From positions 4,402,001 through 4,466,000 of the forward strand of contig NZ_CP032229.1 in assembly GCF_004328625.1 (NCBI RefSeq): a stretch of 64,000 nucleotides of DNA, read 5' to 3'. Position numbers and translations under genes: made by a program. Under the pieces are notes generated by a model. It made no database searches and was not told the DNA's origin. It was given only the letters and a program-made list of their open reading frames with translations. Numbering within the stretch: the first letter of the stretch is position 1; the number at the start of each line of letters is the position of its first letter. Shown piece by piece: positions 31,604 to 40,614 of the stretch. This stretch comes from Streptomyces seoulensis. GTDB lineage: Bacteria; Actinomycetota; Actinomycetes; Streptomycetales; Streptomycetaceae.

Positions 31604-32584
31604 GTGCTGGGTCCCGTGATTCTCGCCGCCTCGCGCAGCGACCGGATGCGTCGCCTGATCTCGGCCGCCCCGGTGACCAAGCAGGTCGTCGACCGGTTCA
31701 TCCCCGGCGAGACCGTGGACGACATCGTCCCGGTCATCGCGAAGCTGACCGCCAGGGGCCTCCAGCTCACCATGGACGTCGTCGGCGAGGACATCACCAC
31801 CCCCGAGCAGGCCACCGCCGCCCGGGACGCCTACCTCGCGCTGGTCGACCACCTGAAGGACCTCGGCCTCGGCGAGCGGGTCGAGATGTCGGTGAAGCTC
31901 TCCATGTTCGGCCAGTCCCTCCCGTCGCCCACCACCGCCCTCAACGGAGGGCCTTCCGGGCCCGCAGCCGCATTCCAGGGCGGCCACGAGCTGGCCCTCG
32001 CCAACGTCCGCCCGGTCGTCGAGGCCGCCGCCGCCATCGGCACCACGGTCACCCTGGACGCCGAGGACCACACCACCCTCGACTCGATGTTCGCCATCCA
32101 CGAGGAACTGCGGAAGGACTTCCCGCAGACCGGCTGTGTCATCCAGGCGTACCTGTTCCGCACCGAGGCCGACGCCCGCCGCCTGGCCGCCGCCGGCAGC
32201 CGGGTCCGGCTGGTCAAGGGCGCCTACAAGGAGCCCGCCGAGGTCGCGTACCAGCAGAAGCACGAGATCGACAAGGCGTACGTGCGCGTCCTGAAGACGC
32301 TGATGGAGGGCGACGGGTACCCGATGATCGGGTCCCACGACCCCCGCCTCATCTCCATCGCCCAGGAACTCGCGCACCGCGCCGGCCGTAAGCTCGACGA
32401 GTACGAGTTCCAGATGCTCTACGGCATCCGGAGCGACGAGCACCTGCGGCTGGCCGCCGAGGGACACCGCATGCGTGTCTACACCGCCTACGGCACCGAC
32501 TGGTACGGCTACTTCATGCGCCGTCTCGCCGAGAAGCCGGCGAACCTCCAGTTCTTCGTACGCAGCATGATCACCAAGGGCTGA
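31604..32584 (+). CDS. Proline dehydrogenase (monofunctional)
   Basis: 326 residues from the GTG at 31604 with GGAGG seven bases upstream. FAD-dependent first step of proline breakdown to pyrroline-5-carboxylate. Family landmarks: VEMSVKLSMFGQSLPS, VTLDAEDHT, VIQAYLFRTEADARRL with RLVKGAYKEP, MIGSHDPRLI, FQMLYGIRSDEHLRLAAEGHRMRVYTAYG and the substrate arginines in FMRRLAEKPAN. The next gene encodes the second enzyme, as separate proteins rather than a fused PutA. Confidence 0.93.
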   Translation: MLGPVILAASRSDRMRRLISAAPVTKQVVDRFIPGETVDDIVPVIAKLTARGLQLTMDVVGEDITTPEQATAARDAYLALVDHLKDLGLGERVEMSVKLSMFGQSLPSPTTALNGGPSGPAAAFQGGHELALANVRPVVEAAAAIGTTVTLDAEDHTTLDSMFAIHEELRKDFPQTGCVIQAYLFRTEADARRLAAAGSRVRLVKGAYKEPAEVAYQQKHEIDKAYVRVLKTLMEGDGYPMIGSHDPRLISIAQELAHRAGRKLDEYEFQMLYGIRSDEHLRLAAEGHRMRVYTAYGTDWYGYFMRRLAEKPANLQFFVRSMITKG

Positions 32585-32624
32585 GCCCGAACAACCCGCT
32601 CAACGTAAAGGAGTTACGGTTCTC

Positions 32625-34256
32625 ATGGACGCTGTGACCCAGGTCCCCACCCCCGTCAACGAGCCGGTGCACGGCTACGCCCCCGGCAGCCCCGAGCGGG
32701 TCCGCCTGGAGGCCAAGCTCAAGGAGCTGGCCGAGAACCCCGTCGACCTGCCGATGACCATCGGCGGCGAGAAGCGGATGGGCGGCGGCGAGCCCTTCCA
32801 GGTGGTCCAGCCGCACAACCACAAGGCCGTCCTCGGCACCCTGCGCAGCGCCACCCGCGAGGACGCCCAGGACGCGATCGACGCCGCCCTGGCCGCCGCC
32901 CCGGCCTGGCGCGCGATGTCCTTCGACGACCGTGCCGCGATCATCCTGCGCGCCGCCGAGCTGCTCTCCGGCCCCTGGCGCGAGACCATCGCCGCCTCCA
33001 CCATGCTGGGCCAGTCCAAGACCGCCCAGCAGGCCGAGATCGACAGCCCCTGCGAGCTGGTCGACTTCTGGCGCTTCAACGTGCACTACGCCCGCCAGAT
33101 CCTGGCCGAGCAGCCCCCGGCCAACTCCCCGGGCGTGTGGAACCGCATGGACCACCGCCCGCTGGAGGGCTTCGTCTACGCGATCACGCCGTTCAACTTC
33201 TCGGCCATCGCCGCCAACCTGCCCACCGCGCCCGCCCTCATGGGCAACGTGGTGGTCTGGAAGCCGTCCCCGACGCAGACCCACGCCGCCGTGCTGCTGA
33301 TGCAGCTGCTGGAGGAGGCCGGGCTGCCCAAGGGCGTCATCAACCTGGTCACCGGCGACGGCATCGCGGTCTCCGAGGTCGCGCTGGAGCACCGTGACCT
33401 CGCGGGCATCCACTTCACCGGCTCGACCAAGACCTTCCAGTACCTGTGGAAGACGGTCGGCAACAACATCGAGAAGTACCGCGCCTACCCGCGCCTGGTC
33501 GGCGAGACCGGCGGCAAGGACTTCGTGGTCGCGCACCCCTCCGCCGACCGCGCCGTGCTCAAGACCGCGCTGACCCGCGGCTCCTTCGAGTACCAGGGCC
33601 AGAAGTGCTCGGCCACCTCCCGCGCCTACGTCCCGGCCTCCATCTGGAACTCCGGTTTCAAGGAGGAGTTCGCGGCCGAGATCGACGGCATCACCATGGG
33701 TGACGTCACCGACCTGTCGAACTTCATCGGCGCGGTCATCGACGAGCGCTCCTTCGCCAAGAACAAGGCCGCGATCGACCGCGCCGCCGAGGACCCCACC
33801 TGCACCATCGTCGCGGGCGGCTCCTACGACGACTCGGTGGGCTACTTCGTCCGCCCGACCGTCATCGAGTGCTCCGACCCCGACAACGAGGTCTTCCGCA
33901 CCGAGTACTTCGGCCCGATCCTCGCCGTGCACGTCTACGAGGACGACCGTTACGACGAGATGCTGACCCAGATGGAGTCGGTCTCGGACTACGCGCTCAC
34001 CGGCTCGGTCATTTCCAACGACCGCGCGGCGGCCGCGTACACGATGGAGAAGCTCCGCTACGCGGCGGGCAACTTCTACATCAACGACAAGTCCACCGGC
34101 GCCGTCGTCGGCCAGCAGCCCTTCGGCGGCGGCCGCGCCTCCGGCACGGACGACAAGGCCGGCGCCCCGCAGAACCTGATGCGCTGGACGCTGACCCGCG
34201 CCATCAAGGAGACGCTGGTCCCGCCGACCGAGTACGGCTACCCGCACATGGGCTGA
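32625..34256 (+). CDS. pruA: L-glutamate gamma-semialdehyde (pyrroline-5-carboxylate) dehydrogenase
   Basis: 543 residues, AAAGGAG upstream of the ATG. The catalytic cysteine is in FEYQGQKCSATSRAYV (~residue 325) and the general-base glutamate in LVGETGGKDFVV. NAD-site GSTKTFQ and the C-terminal QQPFGGGRASGTDDKAG fit the PruA group. It oxidises the semialdehyde to glutamate. It lies 40 bases after proline dehydrogenase and ends at a strong terminator. Confidence 0.96.
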   Translation: MDAVTQVPTPVNEPVHGYAPGSPERVRLEAKLKELAENPVDLPMTIGGEKRMGGGEPFQVVQPHNHKAVLGTLRSATREDAQDAIDAALAAAPAWRAMSFDDRAAIILRAAELLSGPWRETIAASTMLGQSKTAQQAEIDSPCELVDFWRFNVHYARQILAEQPPANSPGVWNRMDHRPLEGFVYAITPFNFSAIAANLPTAPALMGNVVVWKPSPTQTHAAVLLMQLLEEAGLPKGVINLVTGDGIAVSEVALEHRDLAGIHFTGSTKTFQYLWKTVGNNIEKYRAYPRLVGETGGKDFVVAHPSADRAVLKTALTRGSFEYQGQKCSATSRAYVPASIWNSGFKEEFAAEIDGITMGDVTDLSNFIGAVIDERSFAKNKAAIDRAAEDPTCTIVAGGSYDDSVGYFVRPTVIECSDPDNEVFRTEYFGPILAVHVYEDDRYDEMLTQMESVSDYALTGSVISNDRAAAAYTMEKLRYAAGNFYINDKSTGAVVGQQPFGGGRASGTDDKAGAPQNLMRWTLTRAIKETLVPPTEYGYPHMG

Positions 34257-34285
34257 CCGCCCCCGGGCTGAGTGCCCTCACGATC

Positions 34286-34324
34286 CGGCCCGGCGAACCC
34301 GCCCCGAACGGGTTCGCCGGGCCG
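34286..34324 (+). terminator. Terminator after pruA
   Basis: A perfect 16-bp stem, 34286-34301 with 34309-34324 (CGGCCCGGCGAACCCG and its complement), around a 7-base loop. Confidence 0.85.
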
Positions 34325-34356
34325 TCGTGCTGTCCGGCCGCTGCTAGCGTCCGCCC

Positions 34357-35022
34357 ATGGACGACAGCTTCTCCGCATCCTGGTCGGCTCTGCCGGCGGC
34401 GGTCGCGGGCCTCGCCGACGACGACTTCGGCCGGCCCTCCGGCTGCGTGGGCTGGCTGGTCCGGGACCTGGTGTGCCACCTCGTCATCGACGCCCAGGAC
34501 GTCCTGATCACCCTCGCCACCCCGGCCGGCACCGCGCCGACCCGCGACGCGGCGACGTACTGGACCGTCGGCCACACCCCGCCCACCGGCGACGACCCCC
34601 TGGACGCCCTCACCGTCCGGCTGGCGGCGGCCTACCAGGACCCGGCCCTGCTGCGGTTCCACCTGGACGACGTGGGCTCCGCCGCCGGCCGCGCGGCCCG
34701 CCTCGCCGACCCGGCCGCCCGCGTCGGCACCCAGGGCGAGGTCCTCACCGCCGGGGACTACCTCTCCGCGTACGTCCTGGAGTGGACCCTCCACCACCTG
34801 GACCTGACCGCCCACCTGCCGGACGCCCCGCCCCCGCCCCCGCCCCCGGAGACCCTGGCCGAGGCCCGCGCGCTGCTGGAGCGCGTGACCGGCGAGCACT
34901 TCCCCGCCGCACTGTCCGACCCGGACGCCCTCCTCGTCGCCACCGGCCGCCGGGCCCCGACGCCCGCCGAGCGGACCGCCCTCGGCCCCCTGGCCGCCCG
35001 CCTGCCGTTCGTCATCGGCTGA
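34357..35022 (+). CDS. Maleylpyruvate isomerase-like / mycothiol-dependent DinB-type protein
   Basis: 221 residues. The N-terminal four-helix segment FGRPSGCVGWLVRDLVCHLVIDAQDV carries a metal-type histidine, and YVLEWTLHHLDLTAHL carries two more, matching the mycothiol-dependent maleylpyruvate isomerase N-terminal (MDMPI/DinB) fold. A run of eight prolines (PDAPPPPPPPETL) links to a helical C-terminal part. The specific reaction is unknown. TAGCGT (34345-34350) lies six bases before the ATG, suggesting leaderless expression. Confidence 0.75.
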   Translation: MDDSFSASWSALPAAVAGLADDDFGRPSGCVGWLVRDLVCHLVIDAQDVLITLATPAGTAPTRDAATYWTVGHTPPTGDDPLDALTVRLAAAYQDPALLRFHLDDVGSAAGRAARLADPAARVGTQGEVLTAGDYLSAYVLEWTLHHLDLTAHLPDAPPPPPPPETLAEARALLERVTGEHFPAALSDPDALLVATGRRAPTPAERTALGPLAARLPFVIG

Positions 35023-35272
35023 GCCCCCGCCGGAAAACCGCAGGTGAGGCGAGGCGCCGTCTCAGATAGTAGGAAGTCCGAGTAACCATGCAGACAGGCG
35101 CGGCCCGGTCCCTTAGCTTGGGATGAGCCGAACGAATCGCTCCATCCAGCGAACGGCGGTAGCGAGCCGCGCCCCGCGCAGGCAACCCCTGCGGCGTGTG
35201 CTCCCCGCCCCTTCCGGCGTCTCACAGCTCACCGCTGCCGTGCAACCACTCTGTCGAAGGAGTCGATTTCCC

Positions 35273-35404
35273 ATGGCCGAGACGACCGTCCGCCGCCGCG
35301 TGCGCCACGCCTCCCGCTCGAACGACACCGACCGCGCCCAGGCCGCCGCCGCCCTCCAGCGCGCCCTCGACCGCCGGGACAACGGCGGCGAGACCGGCCA
35401 CTGA
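35273..35404 (+). CDS. 43-residue basic protein, unknown function
   Basis: Begins MAETTVRRRVRHASRSNDTD and ends DRRDNGGETGH; rich in Arg and Ala with a predicted helix (AQAAAALQRALDRR). A strong SD, GAAGGAG, lies nine bases before the ATG, and the codons follow the normal high-G+C third-position pattern, so I regard it as a real small gene. I know no family. Upstream, 35023-35272 holds no other gene; TAGCTT near 35114 could be a -10 box. leuB follows with its own promoter. Confidence 0.65.
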   Translation: MAETTVRRRVRHASRSNDTDRAQAAAALQRALDRRDNGGETGH

Positions 35405-35481
35405 GCCGTACCGGCCGCCACCGCTGTCCGTATCGCGGACAGTCCGTGTCATCACCTGGGACGCCGGAGTAGGGTGCCGAC

Positions 35482-36525
35482 ATGTCTCGCAGCATCGATC
35501 TCGCAGTGATCCCGGGTGACGGCATCGGCCAGGAGGTCGTGGCCGAAGGTCTCAAGGTCCTCTCCGCCGTCCTTCCTCAGGACGTGAAGCTGGAGACCAA
35601 GGAGTACGACTTCGGCGCCCGGCGCTACCGCGCCACGGGGGAGACCCTCACCGACGCCGACCTCGACTCCCTCAAGGCCCACGACGCCATCCTGCTCGGC
35701 GCCATCGGCGACCCGTCGGTGCCGTCCGGCGTGCTGGAGCGCGGCTTCCTGCTGAAGCTCCGGTTCGCCTTCGACCACCACGTCAACCTGCGCCCCTCCA
35801 AGCTGCTCCCCGGCGTCGCCACCCCGCTCGCCGGCCAGCCGGAGATCGACTTCGTGGTGGTCCGCGAGGGCACCGAGGGCCCCTACACGGGCAACGGCGG
35901 CACCATCCGCACCGGCACCGAGCACGAGGTCGCCACCGAGGTCTCGGTGAACACCGCCTACGGAGTCGAGCGTGTCGTCCGGGACGCCTTCGCCCGCGCC
36001 CAGGCCCGCCCGCGCAAGAAGCTCACCCTGGTCCACAAGAACAACGTGCTCACCTTCGCCGGGCACCTGTGGACCAACATCTTCAACAAGGTGGCCGAGG
36101 AATTCCCCGAGGTCACCACCGAGTACATCCACGTGGACGCGGCCACCATCTACCTGGTGACCGACCCCGCGCGCTTCGACGTGATCGTCACCGACAACCT
36201 CTTCGGCGACATCATCACCGACCTCGCCGCGGCCGTCTCCGGCGGCATCGGCGTGGCCGCGTCGGGCAACATCAACCCGGCCCGCACGTACCCGTCCATG
36301 TTCGAGCCGGTGCACGGCTCCGCCCCGGACATCGCCGGACAGGGCAAGGCCGACCCCACCGCCACGGTCCTCTCCGTCGCCCTGCTGCTGCGCCACCTCG
36401 GGTACGACACGGAGGCCGACCGCGTCGACACGGCCGTGGCCGCCGACCTCACCGAGCGCGTGGACCTGCCGCCGCGCACCACCGCCGAGATCGGCGACGC
36501 GCTCGTAGGCCGGGTAACCGGCTGA
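35482..36525 (+). CDS. leuB: 3-isopropylmalate dehydrogenase
   Basis: 347 residues. Third specific step of leucine synthesis; also acts on citramalate-derived methylmalate for isoleucine, which matters because cimA is nearby. Landmarks: [11 protein letters not shown], substrate arginines around [33 protein letters not shown], the metal aspartates in [17 protein letters not shown] and [24 protein letters not shown] (35470-35475) is six bases before the ATG, so the message is probably leaderless. A perfect terminator follows. Confidence 0.96.
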   Translation: MSRSIDLAVIPGDGIGQEVVAEGLKVLSAVLPQDVKLETKEYDFGARRYRATGETLTDADLDSLKAHDAILLGAIGDPSVPSGVLERGFLLKLRFAFDHHVNLRPSKLLPGVATPLAGQPEIDFVVVREGTEGPYTGNGGTIRTGTEHEVATEVSVNTAYGVERVVRDAFARAQARPRKKLTLVHKNNVLTFAGHLWTNIFNKVAEEFPEVTTEYIHVDAATIYLVTDPARFDVIVTDNLFGDIITDLAAAVSGGIGVAASGNINPARTYPSMFEPVHGSAPDIAGQGKADPTATVLSVALLLRHLGYDTEADRVDTAVAADLTERVDLPPRTTAEIGDALVGRVTG

Positions 36526-36541
36526 CCCGCAAGGCCCCCTG

Positions 36542-36581
36542 AAAGGGCCGCCGGGTCGCCTCAGGCGCCCGGCGGCCCTTT
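36542..36581 (+). terminator. Terminator after leuB
   Basis: AAAGGGCCGCCGGG (36542-36555) pairs perfectly with CCCGGCGGCCCTTT (36568-36581), a 14-bp stem with A-rich start and T-rich end, as in intrinsic terminators. Confidence 0.88.
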
Positions 36582-36813
36582 GTCGTACCCGCGCCGGATG
36601 CCACCATCGAGCACCGGGTCGTATTCACCCCGATTCCTTCCGGGGCCCCCGCCGCGCGATAATCGAACGCGGAGCCGCGATATGAGGGAATGCCCGGACG
36701 GCGTGAGCGCGGCCCGCCACCACCGGTGCCGCGCCCTGCCGGGGGTGACCCGAGGCACCGGCCGCCCCGCCGGAACCGCCCGTCCCACGCCAGGAAGAGA
36801 AGGTCTGCCGCCC

Positions 36814-37902
36814 ATGACGACGCCCACGATCGAGCTCAAGCCCTCCGCCCACCCGCTCGCCGCCGCGGAGCGCGAGGCGATCCTGACCAGCCCCGGCTTC
36901 GGCCGCAGCTTCACCGACCACATGGTGACGATCAAGTGGACCGAGGGCCGCGGCTGGCACGACGGCCAGCTCGTCCCGTACGCGCCGATCCCGCTCGACC
37001 CGGCCACCAACGTCCTGCACTACGCCCAGGAGATCTTCGAGGGCCTCAAGGCGTACCGGCAGCCCGACGGCACGGTCGCCACCTTCCGGCCCGAGCAGAA
37101 CGCCCTGCGCTTCCAGCGTTCCGCGCACCGTCTGGGCATGCCCGAGCTGCCGGTGGAGACCTTCCTCGAGGCGTGCGACGCGCTGATCGCCCAGGACATC
37201 GACTGGGTGCCCGCGCACGGCGGCGAGGAGTCCCTCTACCTGCGCCCCTTCATGATCGGCACCGAGGTCGGCCTGGGCGTGAAGCCGTCCAACGAGTACC
37301 TCTTCCTCGTCATCGCCTCCCCGGCCGGCGCCTACTTCCCGGGCGGCGTGAAGCCGGTGTCCATCTGGGTCTCCGAGGAGCGCGTCCGCGCCGTCCCCGG
37401 CGGCATGGGCGACGCCAAGACCGGCGGCAACTACGCGGCCTCCCTGCTCGCCCAGGCCGAGGCGGCCGCCAGGGGCTGCGACCAGGTCTGCTACCTCGAC
37501 GCCGTCGAGCACGAGTGGGTCGAGGAACTGGGCGGCATGAACCTGTTCTTCGTGTACGGCAACAAGATCGTCACCCCCACCCTGACCGGCTCCATCCTGG
37601 AGGGCGTCACCCGTGACTCCCTGCTGGCCGTCGCCCGCGACCTCGGTTACGAGGCCGAGGAGGGCCGCATCTCCCTCGACCAGTGGCAGCGCGACACCGA
37701 GAACGGCACCCTCACCGAGGTCTTCGCCTGCGGCACCGCCGCCGTGATCACCCCGGTCGGCACCGTCAAGCGGTCCGGCGCCGAGTGGCGGCAGAGCGAC
37801 GGCGAGCCCGGTGAGGTCACCCTCCGCCTCCGCGAGGCCCTGCTCGACATCCAGCGCGGCAAGAGCGAGGACCGGCACGGCTGGATGCACCGCATCGGCT
37901 AG
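36814..37902 (+). CDS. ilvE: Branched-chain amino acid aminotransferase
   Basis: 362 residues, class IV PLP aminotransferase. The PLP lysine is in [18 protein letters not shown], and [16 protein letters not shown] and [15 protein letters not shown] are further family signatures. It makes the last step of Val, Leu and Ile synthesis. AGAAGG lies upstream of the ATG. GATAAT at 36658-36663 is a possible -10 box that would give a ~145-base leader; the stretch 36582-36813 has no gene. A terminator follows. Confidence 0.96.
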   Translation: MTTPTIELKPSAHPLAAAEREAILTSPGFGRSFTDHMVTIKWTEGRGWHDGQLVPYAPIPLDPATNVLHYAQEIFEGLKAYRQPDGTVATFRPEQNALRFQRSAHRLGMPELPVETFLEACDALIAQDIDWVPAHGGEESLYLRPFMIGTEVGLGVKPSNEYLFLVIASPAGAYFPGGVKPVSIWVSEERVRAVPGGMGDAKTGGNYAASLLAQAEAAARGCDQVCYLDAVEHEWVEELGGMNLFFVYGNKIVTPTLTGSILEGVTRDSLLAVARDLGYEAEEGRISLDQWQRDTENGTLTEVFACGTAAVITPVGTVKRSGAEWRQSDGEPGEVTLRLREALLDIQRGKSEDRHGWMHRIG

Positions 37903-37914
37903 TCACCCTTCGGC

Positions 37915-37945
37915 GGGACCGCCCCGGAGGCTCCTGGGCGGTCCC
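37915..37945 (+). terminator. Terminator after ilvE
   Basis: GGGACCGCCC (37915-37924) pairs perfectly with GGGCGGTCCC (37936-37945) and is followed by TTT. Confidence 0.8.
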
Positions 37946-38016
37946 TTTCCGGACCACGCGGGCCCGCATGGTGAGACACCCCGTGGGACGGCGGGGTTCT
38001 GTGCCAGACTTTCCCC

Positions 38017-38067
38017 GTGCTCTCGCTCACCATGATTATGGGCAGCAGGCGCGCCGGTCCGCAGTGA
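38017..38067 (+). CDS. Candidate leader peptide of cimA (16 residues)
   Basis: From GTG 38017: M-L-S-L-T-M-I-M-G-S-R-R-A-G-P-Q, or 11 residues from the ATG at 38032 (M-I-M-G...). It holds two Leu codons and one ATT Ile codon, a codon rare in this genome, and is followed by hairpins and a terminator before cimA, the first enzyme of the citramalate route to isoleucine. CAGACT (38005-38010) six bases before the GTG could be a -10 box, giving a leaderless start; no good -35 is seen. Confidence 0.55.
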   Translation: MLSLTMIMGSRRAGPQ

Positions 38068-38147
38068 CCACCTCGCACGACCACATGCGGGTGGCACCGT
38101 CGTCCTCGACCCGCGCGCAGACCTCTCGCACCCGCGAGGGGTTTTTT
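38068..38147 (+). promoter_or_regulatory. cimA transcription attenuator with a T-box-like antiterminator core
   Basis: Three alternative structures are visible. (1) CCACC-t-CGCA (38068-38077) pairs with TGCG-GGTGG (38086-38094). (2) GCGGG (38087-38091), the 7-base bulge TGGCACC (38092-38098), a short stem GTCG/CGAC around TCCT, and CCCGC (to 38114) reproduce the layout of the T-box antiterminator, whose conserved bulge is UGGNACC. (3) CCTCTCGC (38122-38129) pairs with GCGAGGGG (38134-38141), followed by six Ts, a terminator. GCGGGT could also pair with ACCCGC (38130-38135), opening the terminator. Either ribosome stalling or tRNA binding could be the switch. Confidence 0.6.
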
Positions 38148-38257
38148 CGTTTTCCGGCCCAACCGCAGCCGGGGGCGGAGCGCGAGGGACCATGGGGGGA
38201 ACGGTGGAGCCGGTCATTTCCGGTAAGACCGACATTCACAACAGGAGCCTTCAGACC

Positions 38258-39862
38258 ATGACCGCAACCAGCGAGCTCGACGATTCGTTCCACGTCTTCG
38301 ACACCACGCTGCGCGACGGCGCGCAGCGCGAGGGCATCAACCTCACCGTCGCGGACAAGCTGGCCATCGCACGGCACCTGGACGACTTCGGCGTGGGCTT
38401 CATCGAGGGCGGCTGGCCCGGCGCCAACCCGCGCGACACCGAGTTCTTCGCCCGCGCCCGCGAGGAGCTGCGCCTGAAGCACGCGGTACTCGTGGCCTTC
38501 GGCGCCACCCGCCGCCCCGGCGCCAAAGCCGCCGACGATCCGCAGGTCAGAGCGCTGCTGGAATCCGGCGCCCCCGTCGTCACGCTGGTCGCCAAGGCCC
38601 ACGACCGGCATGTGGAGCTGGCGCTGCGCACCACCCTCGACGAGAACCTGGAGATGATCCGGGACACCGTCGCCCACCTGCGCGCCGAGGGCCGCCGGGT
38701 CTTCGTCGACTGCGAGCACTTCTTCGACGGCTACCGCGCCAACCCCGCCTATGCCAAGGCGGTCGTCCGCACCGCCTCCGAGGCCGGCGCCGACGTGGTC
38801 GTCCTGTGCGACACCAACGGCGGGATGCTCCCGGCGCAGATCAGCGCCGTGGTCGGCACCGTCCTCGCCGACACCGGCGCCCGGCTCGGCATCCACGCCC
38901 AGGACGACACCGGCTGCGCCGTCGCCAACACCCTCGCCGCCGTGGACGCGGGCGCCACCCACGTCCAGTGCACGGCCAACGGCTACGGCGAACGCGTCGG
39001 CAATGCCAACCTCTTCCCCGTGGTCGCCGCGCTGGAGCTGAAGTACGGCAAGAAGGTCCTGCCCGACGGCCATCTGCGCGAGACCACCCGGATCTCGCAC
39101 GCCATCGCCGAGGTCGTCAACCTCACGCCCTCCACCCACCAGCCCTACGTGGGTGTCTCCGCCTTCGCCCACAAGGCCGGCCTGCACGCCTCCGCGATCA
39201 AGGTCGACCCGGACCTCTACCAGCACATCGACCCCGAGCGGGTCGGCAACACCATGCGGATGCTCGTCTCCGACATGGCCGGACGCGCCTCGATCGAGCT
39301 GAAGGGCCGGGAACTCGGCGTCGACCTCGGCGGCGACCGCGCCCTGGTCGGCCGGGTCGTCGAGCGCGTCAAGGAACGCGAGCTGAAGGGCTACACGTAC
39401 GAGGCCGCCGACGCCTCCTTCGAGCTGCTGCTGCGCGCCGAGGCCCAGGGCGCTCCGCTGAAGTACTTCGAGGTGGAGTCCTGGCGGGCCATCACGGAGG
39501 ACCGCCCCGACGGCACCCACGCCAACGAGGCCACGGTGAAGCTGTGGGCCAAGGGCGAGCGGATCGTCGCCACCGCCGAGGGCAACGGCCCGGTCAACGC
39601 CCTCGACCAGGCGCTCCGGGTCGCGCTGGAGAAGATCTACCCGCAGCTCGCCAAGCTGGAGCTGGTGGACTACAAGGTCCGCATCCTGGAGGGCGCCTCC
39701 GGCACCCGGTCCATCACCCGCGTGCTGATCTCCACCAGCGACGGCGCGGGGGAGTGGTCCACGGTCGGCGTGGCGGAGAACGTCATCGCCGCCTCCTGGC
39801 AGGCGCTGGAGGACGCCTGCACCTACGGGCTGCTGCGCGCGGGCGTCGAACCGGCCGAGTAG
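38258..39862 (+). CDS. cimA: (R)-Citramalate synthase
   Basis: 534 residues, the CimA/LeuA-like group (TIGR00977). AGGAG precedes the ATG at 38258. The aldolase-type active site begins FDTTLRDGAQREGINL; metal ligands lie in GIHAQDDTGCAVAN; HKAGLHASAIK is the second signature. The C-terminal regulatory LeuA_dimer domain (residues ~390-520) usually binds isoleucine. It condenses pyruvate and acetyl-CoA to citramalate, giving 2-oxobutyrate without threonine. With leuB, ilvBNC and ilvE in the window this supplies isoleucine. Controlled by the leader just upstream. Confidence 0.93.
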   Translation: MTATSELDDSFHVFDTTLRDGAQREGINLTVADKLAIARHLDDFGVGFIEGGWPGANPRDTEFFARAREELRLKHAVLVAFGATRRPGAKAADDPQVRALLESGAPVVTLVAKAHDRHVELALRTTLDENLEMIRDTVAHLRAEGRRVFVDCEHFFDGYRANPAYAKAVVRTASEAGADVVVLCDTNGGMLPAQISAVVGTVLADTGARLGIHAQDDTGCAVANTLAAVDAGATHVQCTANGYGERVGNANLFPVVAALELKYGKKVLPDGHLRETTRISHAIAEVVNLTPSTHQPYVGVSAFAHKAGLHASAIKVDPDLYQHIDPERVGNTMRMLVSDMAGRASIELKGRELGVDLGGDRALVGRVVERVKERELKGYTYEAADASFELLLRAEAQGAPLKYFEVESWRAITEDRPDGTHANEATVKLWAKGERIVATAEGNGPVNALDQALRVALEKIYPQLAKLELVDYKVRILEGASGTRSITRVLISTSDGAGEWSTVGVAENVIAASWQALEDACTYGLLRAGVEPAE

Positions 39863-39878
39863 CGGGCGCCGGCGGCGG

Positions 39879-40535
39879 TCAGGGGGCGCGCCAGACGTTG
39901 TCGAACGCGTCCTCCTCGATCCGCCGCCGCTGCCGTACCCCCTCCAGCTCGGTCAGCGCCTCGCCGAGGGCGGCGAGGACGACCGCCACCCGGTCGTCCA
40001 CCGTGTCGGCCTTGTCCTTCTCGGCATTCTCGGCGCTCTCGGCGTGCTCGGCCGTGGTGGCCGTCTCCTCGTGGTCCGGTTCCTCGATGCCGAGGGCGGC
40101 GGCGAGGCCCACCAGGAGCGGCTCGTGCCGGGCCCACCGGTCGGCCGCGTGCCGCCGGGCCTCGGAGTCGATCCGGTCCACCGAACGGTCGGCGCGCCGG
40201 AACAGCTGGCGCAGGCCCGAGCCCGAGGGCTCGGTGTGCTCCAGCTCGTCGCGGTAGGCGGCGGACAGCCCGTCCCCGCGCCGCCACAGCCAGTCCTCGG
40301 CGCTCTCGTACGGCTCCGTCCGGATCAGCGAGGCGGCCGCCTTGTCCAGCATCGGGTCGCCGGTGAGATGACCGGAGACGGGGACGACCTGCTCGTCCCG
40401 CAGGGTGACGACCTGGGCGAAGAGCAGGTCCAGCAGCTCCGCCGCGGCCAGCGCCAGCGACAGATCCCCCTGCTCCACGGGCCGGTCGGCGGGTACGTCC
40501 AGCGCGACGAACAGCAGATCCTGCGGTGTGGTCAT
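39879..40535 (-). CDS. GPP34 family protein (Golgi phosphoprotein 3-like)
   Basis: 218 residues from the ATG at 40535. MTTPQDLLFVALDVPADRPVEQGDLSLALAAAELLDL matches the N-terminus of the GPP34 fold, the bacterial relatives of yeast Vps74/human GOLPH3. An acidic low-complexity stretch (HEETATTAEHAESAENAEKD) lies near residue 160. Streptomyces have several such proteins, and their function is not well known; phosphoinositide binding is known for the eukaryotic ones only. It converges with cimA, 16 bases between stops. Confidence 0.8.
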   Translation of the reverse strand: MTTPQDLLFVALDVPADRPVEQGDLSLALAAAELLDLLFAQVVTLRDEQVVPVSGHLTGDPMLDKAAASLIRTEPYESAEDWLWRRGDGLSAAYRDELEHTEPSGSGLRQLFRRADRSVDRIDSEARRHAADRWARHEPLLVGLAAALGIEEPDHEETATTAEHAESAENAEKDKADTVDDRVAVVLAALGEALTELEGVRQRRRIEEDAFDNVWRAP

Positions 40536-40614
40536 CTCGGGCTCCCCGGTCACGGTCGGTACGGCGCGGGTACCACCATCGCCCGCGCCGGAAACCCGGG
40601 ACCGCCCGCCTCGG

